A stretch of DNA of 64,000 nt from NCBI GenBank assembly GCA_026119855.1, contig JAOWBW010000361.1, forward strand, positions 186,001 to 250,000. The letters are read 5' to 3'. Below, one piece after another: positions 57,242 through 64,000 of this stretch (its first letter is position 1; every line of letters begins with the position of its first letter). The notes under the pieces were generated by a model, which saw only the letters and a program-made list of their open reading frames with translations, was not told the DNA's origin and ran no database searches. The position numbers and the translations under genes are program-made. The DNA comes from Campanula takesimana. Taxonomy: Eukaryota; Streptophyta; Magnoliopsida; Asterales; Campanulaceae.

Positions 57242-57716
57242 TTAAGCAGGTCCCCTTTATTCCTTTTGGGTCCTAGGGTTAGCAACTTTTGACAACCCAC
57301 TCTTGCTTGACCTTAGGGTTTTTACGTCATTTGGCATTGGGAGTGAATCGCAAAAGGCATTTCACGGCCTTGTGTCCTGAACAATCACAAATGGAACAAT
57401 GATGAAAGCCACCAATCACATGAGTTTTCACAAACTCTTTACTTTTCTTTGGGATAGCATTCTTCTTTGGGTCAGATGGACTAGCCTTAACAAAATCCTT
57501 CTTTTGAAATTTTTGAGCGCTTGATCTAGGAGGGCGCATAGGGCTAGGAGGCGCACGGCGATGAGGCGCGTGGCTTCTAGGCGCATAATGAGCACTCGAA
57601 GAAGGAGCGCTCTTGATTTCAAGAATGATTTTGCTAGGAGCTGATTCATCTGTAGCTATATCTTTCCCATTAGCTTTCCCAAATTGCTTCGTTGGGTAGA
57701 CATAATGGAATGTTTG
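57242..57716 (-). pseudogene. B gag C-terminal part, truncated by element F
   Basis: The minus strand encodes FHYVYPTKQFGKANGKD, a Ser/Pro/His/Arg linker rich in GGCGC words (57531-57612), then the CCHC knuckle CSICDCSGHKAVKC and LLRFTPNAK with an early stop; the usual end EWVVKSC follows out of reach. It matches the C-terminal 130 residues of gag A. The rest of gag, the PBS and the 5' LTR of B are displaced by F. Confidence 0.88.
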
Positions 57717-58968
57717 TGTAGACACCCCGCCTTGGACCTCTCACCCCGATTGCATACATAGTATTTTTATTTAACTTATTTTTATTAATTTCTGTTACTT
57801 CGGTTAAGTTCCTAACTGATTCCGTTAGTTTTGGACTAAACTGCATAACAGAATTAATTTTAGAGTCATTTCTGTCATTCTGTCATTTTTCACCCGCGGG
57901 CGCTTCCGGCACTGCCAGTGAGCCGCGCGCGCGTCCCGTCCCAAAAGCCGGACTCGCGCGCTTCTTTGGCAGTAACGGATTGCACCTTATTTCCCTCCCT
58001 TTTCTTATTTACAAACATCTTTTCTTGATCACAAACAACCCTTTTTTACATCCACATTCATCCCCCATTTTCTCATTAACTCCCAATCCCATTATTCTAG
58101 CCATCTCTTTAAAACAAAATAATTCATTTTTATTTTATTTGATTTTCTTTTATTTCTTTCATTTATTATTTTATTTATCTTATTTTCTATTGGCTCATTC
58201 CATTTCACATGGATGACCAATTTCCCTCCATCATTTCCCTCTCTTTTTTACCTATAAAAACCATCATCTTCTACCTTGGAAAGAGACCCAATTTTTGAGA
58301 CTTGAACAAAAACTCTACACAAATCATCTCAACAATCATTCTCTACAAAACACTACACAAAGTGTTTGCACAACATTTTCTCTACAACAACACCATTTTC
58401 AAGTCCAAGTTCCAAGTCCTCTCTCCTAAGGTACAACATCTCTTTTCTTCTCTTATTTTATTTGTCTAGTCTTACTAGTATGCAATCTCCATAAAAAGGG
58501 ATACAACCAAAAGGCCACTTCACTATTGAAGTTTGGCCAAGGTTACATCCCGACATTCCAAACTTCATTTAATTTATATTTCATTTCTTAATGTAATCAT
58601 TTAGCACTAGTCCAACATGTAACTATTTAGCATTAAATTAATAAAATCATTATTTTCCCCTTTTTTCTTTACATTATAATTGTTAGCATTGTTAATAAAT
58701 TGAAGGACATTTAGCATTAGAACACCAATAGTAGCAAGACCCGCATAAGCGGGGCGGAGTGGGTGTTTAAGTACTTCCCACTCCGTCACCTAACCCCCGA
58801 ACCTTTCTCTCCCGAATCTCTGGTTTTGTACATAAATTAGGCTATTTCTAGGTTTTTCTTATGTTCTTTAAAAACATAGGTGGCGACTCTAAACACATCT
58901 AAAACAAGTTAAACATCCTAGGATAATTCACCGCTCTAGCCAAGCCGTGGTTCCCCGGGGTATCTACA
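57717..58968 (+). repeat. 5' LTR of F (1252 bp)
   Basis: Starts TGTAGACACCCCG and ends GGGGTATCTACA. Candidate TATA box TATAAAAA at 58253-58260. A stretch of ACAACA/CTCTACA-rich leader follows (58300-58430). No second copy falls in the window, so the end is placed by the TCTACA terminus and the adjoining PBS. Confidence 0.75.
58253..58260 (+). promoter_or_regulatory. LTR TATA box of F
   Basis: CCTATAAAAACC, about 60 bp before an ACAAA-rich leader. Confidence 0.55.
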
Positions 58969-58969
58969 G

Positions 58970-58988
58970 TGGCGACTCCGCTGGGGAC
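58970..58988 (+). promoter_or_regulatory. Primer binding site of F
   Basis: TGGCGACTCCGCTGGGGAC, one base after the LTR. It fits the complement of a tRNA 3' end finishing in GCGACTCCGC-type stem plus CCA; tRNA-Arg is usual in Ogre-like elements, but the isoacceptor was not checked. Confidence 0.7.
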
Positions 58989-60203
58989 GATAGAGGGTTA
59001 AACTTGCGTTTTCATTTTTGGTGTTCTTTTATTTTGTCTTCTGGGCATTCTGGTAAAAAGGGTAGGAAGCGCGCGCCTCCGGCCTTCTTGGCCTAAAGCG
59101 CGCGCGTCCGACCCTTATTACCAGAATCGCCCGCCTCCTTTCTTGTCCTTCAATTCCATGTTTCTGTGCTAACAAATTCTGCAGGGGAAAGTTTTCTTAA
59201 TTAAGGGTCAAGGCAATCCCTTGAACCCACTGATTTGCAGGTTCTCACCCAGAAGCGGGCGCCTCTGCCCTGCTTCCTCTCACGCGCGCGCCTTCCGAAT
59301 AGGCAACCCAATGCGCGCGCTTCTGGGCGCATTCCCAGAACAGAACAGTGCACAGAAACAAAACAGAATGACAGTGTGTGGGCACCGGGCCTGCATACAA
59401 TTTCTTTTACTTTCTGTTTATTTTTATCGGTCACACTGGTGATTCGAAAGTTGTAAATTACGTGCTTATTTTTATTTATTTTTTTATTTCCTTTGAAAAA
59501 AAAAATGTTTTGTCACATGTTAGACCTCACACTACATGCACATATTCCTATCAACTGCTCACTATCGAGTCGCACAAGTCCAACCCCAAACCCGTCGAGG
59601 CCCGTCCTAGAAAGTTTCAAGCTCCACTCGACCTTGGCTCTTTCGAAGCGGTAAACCTCAGCCCGTGGCGTAGTTCATGACTACATGCCGGGGGTGACCT
59701 TTAAGCCTCATATTCAAGCCGAGCACAAACCACACAATTCTAGTTTAGGGTCTAACACTCCGTGACCAAGTCGGTTTTTCATGTGCCGAGATTTCCCTAA
59801 ACTAATGTCTTCAAATCATACATGCCAACTTGTTGCAATGGACGAAATAAAACTCCGTCCCCAAAAGTGGTTATTTTGGGCGAAAATAAAAATCCGTCCC
59901 CGCATGTATGCTTTACTACATTAATTTAGTTTAATCCCGATACATGTAGGATTCACAAGCGCGATGGAATCCGATGAGTATATGGGACCGCGAGATGGTC
60001 TATATACTAGTGTGACGATTCCATTATTTTCTTAGAAACCCAAAAAAAAGGACTCCGTCCTTCCGACTTTGTAAATAAATAAAAAAAAAGAGTCATTTTT
60101 CTTTATATGGTTGAGTCTTTTCTTGTTTGTGGGTGAAATCATTTTACTCAAAAGGTGTTTGTGGGGCCATCCTAAGATCAACCGTGTTCTCTCCATAGGT
60201 CCA
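58989..60203 (+). other. Untranslated leader of F
   Basis: 1.2 kb without a sustained frame. It contains GCGCGCG-rich stretches (59066-59110, 59280-59330). TCTCTCCATAG|GTCC just before the gag ATG could be a splice acceptor. Confidence 0.55.
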
Positions 60204-61205
60204 ATGGCTTCAAATGGCAACGACAACGGCATTCCCGTGTCCAACGAAGGGTTATTCCGCATGGTGGAAGCATTGAAAGAGCAAGTTGATACACTAGCCG
60301 AGAATGTCCGCCGCAAGGATGATCTATGGCGAGCTCGTTACAAGCATGTGAAAACGGTCCACGAGAAAGAAGTTGCTCAACTCAAGAACCGATTAAAGGG
60401 GCTCACGAATGAAGGAAAGGTCCAAAGCATTGATACCGGTTTGGTCAACACTCTCATGTCCTACATTGACCAAAGGCTTAGTAGGCTAAATTTGCACAAG
60501 GGCCCGAGCACCGATCTCCATCAAGCTTCCCTCCTCATGAACACAATGGAGGCTCTTCCCGAAAAATTCAAGATGCCCGATATTGGCAAGTTCAAAGGCA
60601 CCTCTTGCCCCGACGCTCATGTCGACTCCTACATTTGGGCCATGCTACCAAAGAAAGTGTCTCCTCAAATAATGGCACAATGCTTCCCGCTTACTCTCGA
60701 GGGGGTCGCAAAAGATTGGTATATGGGTCTTCCGATTTCCACCCGCCTCAATTGGGATGCCGCTATGCTTGCCTTCAAGTCACAATACCAAGGCAACTCC
60801 ATGTTCTGTCCCACCATGAAAGAATTGGAGAGCACCGTGCAAATGGGTGATGAATCATTTGGGGGCTTCTATCGCCGTTGGAACGACAAGCTAGCCGAGA
60901 TGGTTGATAGGCCTTCCAAGAAAGAACAAATGGACATCTTCTTGAAGTGTTTGAAAATGGACTACCGCACTCATCTTAGTGGGGCTTTTCACTCCGATTT
61001 TTCAAGCATGTATGATGCGGGGGTTAGAATTGACTATTTGCTCCGAGAAGTGGCCGAGTCGTCCTATGACACAAGCTTCAACGACAAAGGGTTCCCAAAC
61101 AATGACATGGAAGAATGTAGTGACATGGAAGACTACAACGACAATGAGGACTACAATGACATGGGGGATGACGACAACAATCTCCGTTTCTCTTTCTCTA
61201 CCTAG
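60204..61205 (+). CDS. gag: gag of element F
   Basis: Frame of 333 codons from ATG at 60204 (MASNGNDNGIPVSNEG); the same frame opens 31 codons earlier at 60111, but those residues look like leader. N-terminal coiled coil (LFRMVEALKEQVDTLAENV, EKEVAQLKNRLKG), then a Ty3/gypsy capsid domain (FKMPDIGKFKGTSCPDAHV, FPLTLEGVAKDWYMGLP, MQMGDESFGGFYRRW-like block) and an acidic tail of repeated D/N/M/Y units before the stop. No CCHC knuckle is visible and no protease frame follows directly. It is expected to form the element's capsid. The frame is intact. Confidence 0.85.
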   Translation: MASNGNDNGIPVSNEGLFRMVEALKEQVDTLAENVRRKDDLWRARYKHVKTVHEKEVAQLKNRLKGLTNEGKVQSIDTGLVNTLMSYIDQRLSRLNLHKGPSTDLHQASLLMNTMEALPEKFKMPDIGKFKGTSCPDAHVDSYIWAMLPKKVSPQIMAQCFPLTLEGVAKDWYMGLPISTRLNWDAAMLAFKSQYQGNSMFCPTMKELESTVQMGDESFGGFYRRWNDKLAEMVDRPSKKEQMDIFLKCLKMDYRTHLSGAFHSDFSSMYDAGVRIDYLLREVAESSYDTSFNDKGFPNNDMEECSDMEDYNDNEDYNDMGDDDNNLRFSFST

Positions 61206-64000
61206 TAGTAGGAATAAAAAAAAAAAAAAAGAGTCAAAAGTCCACTTTGTGTGCATTAATGTTTTCTCTCGTCCCATGTTAAGTGTCGAGTCTTATTATC
61301 AAATAAAAGTCGTTCTTATCCTTATACACTCTTCCAAGTTGTTCAATCTAATTCTTGGTAAAATGATGAAAAGATGTCTAAACAAGTTTTAGAACGAAGG
61401 CCATCGCTTGAACGCCTAGGGGCTAAACATCGACGCCAACATCAACGACGAAGCCAAGACAAACAAGGTGGAGCAACAATCATGAAGAAGTCAAGCAAAG
61501 TTTTCAAAGGGGGATTAAAAAAAAAAAAAAAAAAAGAGCTCGCTAGGTTGAAACCATCAAATCAACCTAGGCAAAAGTTAGAGCACAAAAAAAAAAAAAA
61601 AAAAAAAATCCCCCTCAATCAAAGAAGTTCACATCAAGATCATCATCATCATCCACCAACGAAGGACGAAGCAACAATCCATCCCGAAGAATGGAGAATC
61701 GACAAGAACTACGGTGACCTGAGCCTCTACACTGGAGGAACGTAGGCAACCTGCGGGTCCGGTCTCATGCAAGAAAGAAGATATGTTTAGCCCTAGCGCG
61801 TTATGGTGATTGGCCTTCATCTCAAACTTGTCAAGACATCTTTGTACGATTCATTTGCCAATGAATTAATCACCAAAAAGATTGAACAACTTTCTTAGAT
61901 TTGGAATCATTTCGCGTTCCTTGTCGAGTCTAGGGACTTCTATTCTTTCTGCATACTCCAAATTTCTTGCAATCAAATTGGGGCTTTCCTTCTCTTCTCT
62001 CTTAATGACTTACTTGCCTTCGCGAGTCATTCAATTCAATAAAAAAATACATGTCAATACTAGGGACACTTCCCTAGTCAAGTGAATGTCACTCATCATT
62101 AGTGACAAAAGGTCTCCACCGCAAAATCACATGTCTTATCTCCTCAGCTAGAGTCAATGCACACTTCTTCATTAATCGAGTAAAAAATGAAGACGCAAAA
62201 GAGATGCCCGCTAGATTGAAAACCCGAAAGGGCGGTCTAGGCAAAAAACAGGGTGCGTCATAAAAAAAAAATGAGAGAGTGAGAGAGAGAAGGGAAAGAG
62301 AAATGGAGATCCCCGGCCTCTAAAGAAGACAAGTTCTACATTGAATCTCCTCAGCAAGTCAATTCCCCACCGAGTCAACTTTGGGATTGCAAAAGGCTCG
62401 ACAAGATATAGCACCGTCAAAGGTTGTCTTGGGTTATCGGCATCACTCTCCAGCAGTGTGCATTTTTGGGTTCATGAAAAGAAGGCCCGTGGTAGCCAAG
62501 ACCCATTCGAGAACGAGCCTATCATAAAAGGGCACGAGGTTGCACAAATAATCCCTAGCTAGTCAATTGGCTTGGGCAACAAATAGCAACAACACGTGTC
62601 TCAGTTTTCAAAGCTTCTTCAAGTATGTGCTTCTAATGTACGCCGAAAGGCTCCCGAGAAATGGAGTAGCTCTTGCCATGTCCTCTCATGTTTGTTCCCT
62701 CGCACGAGGATAAGTCACTCTTGTTTTGCTCAACAAATGGTGACGCCCTAGGGGCTATGTGACTCAAGGACAAGGACTTCTTTTGCTTCATTTGGCAATC
62801 AATACGCCCTAGAGGCTATGTTCGAGAAAGATGTGTGAGACTATCCTCAAAGTCTCCCAAAAGGGATGTCAAAAATCCCTCTTGTCACGTGTGCCCGTGC
62901 TCGTTTCCCCAATCAAGGGTGGACCTTTCTCGCAATCAATGATGGCACTCTAGGGGCTACGGTTAAGTCTTAAAGGCTCCCTCGGCAAAGAGCAATTAAC
63001 TCCCCAGCAGTATCCCCAGCCAAGTCATGTGCAACAATGGAAGCTTCCTCAATTCGGCACCGAAGGTCTCAACGGGCTTCGCAATCTACAATCTTTTGGG
63101 CTACGACATTACAGTAATTCAAGCAAAGGGCAGTATTAGGGCTTCACGACCGACAGTCTTTTGGGCAACAATACTCGAGCAAGTGCAATGTGGAGTAGTC
63201 TTATGGCTCCATGAGAACAATCAAGCTTCAAAGGGTCTCTCAACAGTTCAAGTCAAAGGCCTCTTGGTTTTAAATGAAGACTCCGATGTTATGAATGAAG
63301 TTGATGATTTTTGTTAGAACTCACAGCGAGATTTTGAAGGAAGTCTTAGAGAAAAGGAAAAAGATTCAATATGCTAAACTCTAATCAAAACAGGGTTATA
63401 GCGGGAAATGCCACGGCCAATCCCAATGTTTCTGCAATTCAGCACCCCCTTCTCCAAGATCAAAAGCACAAGGTGCAGCTCAGATAAAGTTGGGCCACAA
63501 CACTAGTTGCATCCGAAGATCCGTCATTAGTTCAACTCAAGAAGAGTCAAGCAAGCATACTCATTTGAGACTTTATCACGCCAAGACCTTATCCTCCGCG
63601 ACCTCGACGGCACCGCAAGACATTACTGCATCCTTTGACATAAGCCCTCAGCCATTTGGGTATCGACCACAATGAGGCCATTCATCTCCCCAGTAAGAGC
63701 AAGAAGGAGATCTCTATCAAGAATTCTACCAAACGGTACATCCGCTCTCAATGTCGAGCCAATCACGAGATAATTTGGGGCTTTACAATGAAAGGTCTTC
63801 ACATCCCGCCATCTACAAGCCCACGACACTTGGGGCTTAGCAATTTCTCGAAGCTTGGCATCCATAATCTTCTCTTGGGGCTTGCTCACTACAACAACAA
63901 AGGGCGATTTACTCGAATGGGCCAAGAACTGATTTATCTTGGAGCTATGCAAGTCCCTCAAAATTTGGCATCAAAGGCATTCTAGGGGCTTTACAATCAG
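61206..64000 (+). other. Non-coding interior of F
   Basis: Poly-A runs at 61217-61231, 61520-61537 and 61590-61608, small basic frames (61374-61745) and no pol motifs. The phrase CCTAGGGGCTA or a close variant recurs near 61416, 62748, 62810, 62951 and 63981, and CTTTTGGGC(T/A)AC phrases near 63095 and 63160. Several short frames (up to about 110 codons) on both strands have no recognisable domain. Confidence 0.55.

Larger units (their letters stand above)
35176..57716 (-). mobile_element. Sirevirus-like copia retrotransposon B, interrupted
   Basis: Minus-strand relative of A. 3' LTR 35176-36609, PPT, intact ORF3 (37195-40489), pol 3' half (41389-42573), then the C tandem insertion, pol 5' half (55352-57241) and the gag tail (57242-57716), where gypsy element F interrupts it. 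Its 5' LTR must lie beyond the window. The five bases before the LTR are AGTTA. About 90 RT residues are lost at the C insertion, and pol has two nonsense codons and a frameshift, so gag-pol is dead while ORF3 is open. Confidence 0.88.
57717..64000 (+). mobile_element. Gypsy-type element F (5' LTR, PBS, gag), right end outside window
   Basis: Plus-strand element inserted in B gag after GTTTG. The LTR has termini TGTAGA...TCTACA; a PBS starting TGGCGACTCCGCTGGGGA follows, which is not the iMet type. A 1.2-kb leader and one gag ORF come next, then 2.8 kb without protease, RT or integrase motifs. The PBS and layout recall Tat/Ogre-type gypsy elements or their gag-only derivatives; the window ends before the 3' LTR. 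Confidence 0.75.

Noticed and set aside
61374..61745. 123-codon basic frame as a second gene of F
   Set aside because: It is built from poly-A runs (poly-Lys) and CATCAT repeats; no zinc knuckle or protease motif.
63623..63961. 112-codon minus-strand frame near the right edge
   Set aside because: It is antisense to the element and overlaps an equally long plus-strand frame, with no recognisable motif; chance is likely.
1..64000. tRNA, rRNA or organellar gene insertions
   Set aside because: Apart from tRNA-complementary primer sites and the uL2 fragment, no cloverleaf, rRNA-like or organellar stretch was recognised; a tRNAscan run was not possible.

Overview
This window is plant nuclear DNA, most likely from a eudicot. 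It holds spliceosomal introns, Stowaway and hAT-type MITEs, nested LTR retrotransposons and one intron-containing cytosolic ribosomal-protein gene. Nothing bacterial or organellar was seen. Over 85% of the window is retrotransposon.

Layout. 1-6893: a gypsy-type element on the minus strand (here G1) with 2.5-kb LTRs, a mostly deleted interior and a gag/protease relic; its 3' LTR runs off the left edge. 7112-27227: an old minus-strand copia element (D), now carrying a four-level nest. D is split by a gypsy solo LTR (E, 9842-25686, 5-bp duplication TCTTT). E is split by a young Sirevirus-like copia element (A, 11069-24750) with open gag and pol and about 99.5% similar LTRs. One LTR of A is split by an 881-bp hAT-type element (22471-23351, 8-bp duplication) that carries a piece of a mitochondrial-type ribosomal protein uL2 gene. 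27228-35175: an island holding the one convincing host gene, eL36 (minus strand; coding exons 29781-29811, 30001-30200 and 30931-31032, plus a 5'UTR intron), with six MITE-like elements in and around it, a palindrome-ended repeat element and a 115-bp satellite-like tandem repeat.

35176-57716: a second Sirevirus-like element (B, minus strand) inserted in that tandem repeat. Its pol is split by a tandem of a third related element (C, 42574-55351: partial copy, shared LTR, full-length copy, LTR), and its gag is cut by a plus-strand gypsy element (F, 57717 to beyond the right edge) that shows an LTR, PBS and gag only.

The most interesting signal is shared by A, B and C. Each carries a third gene between pol and the 3' LTR, in sense orientation. 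It looks like a host gene: a CT-rich leader, a short first exon ending ATG|GTATG, an intron of about 0.6-1.0 kb, and a long second exon encoding an N-terminal FxPG-type domain, a basic patch, a low-complexity linker and a coiled coil. Each element is also strewn with its own short CpG-containing word (A: CGGTC, B: GGCGCAT, C: TGCGCA), concentrated at matching places (LTR, pol-ORF3 spacer, ORF3 intron and linkers) and scarce in the catalytic part of pol. ORF3 also holds two copies of the polypurine-tract core AGGGGGAG in the same order in all three elements. ORF3 plus its matching motif islands is the candidate undescribed system; any role in self-recognition or escape from silencing is inference.
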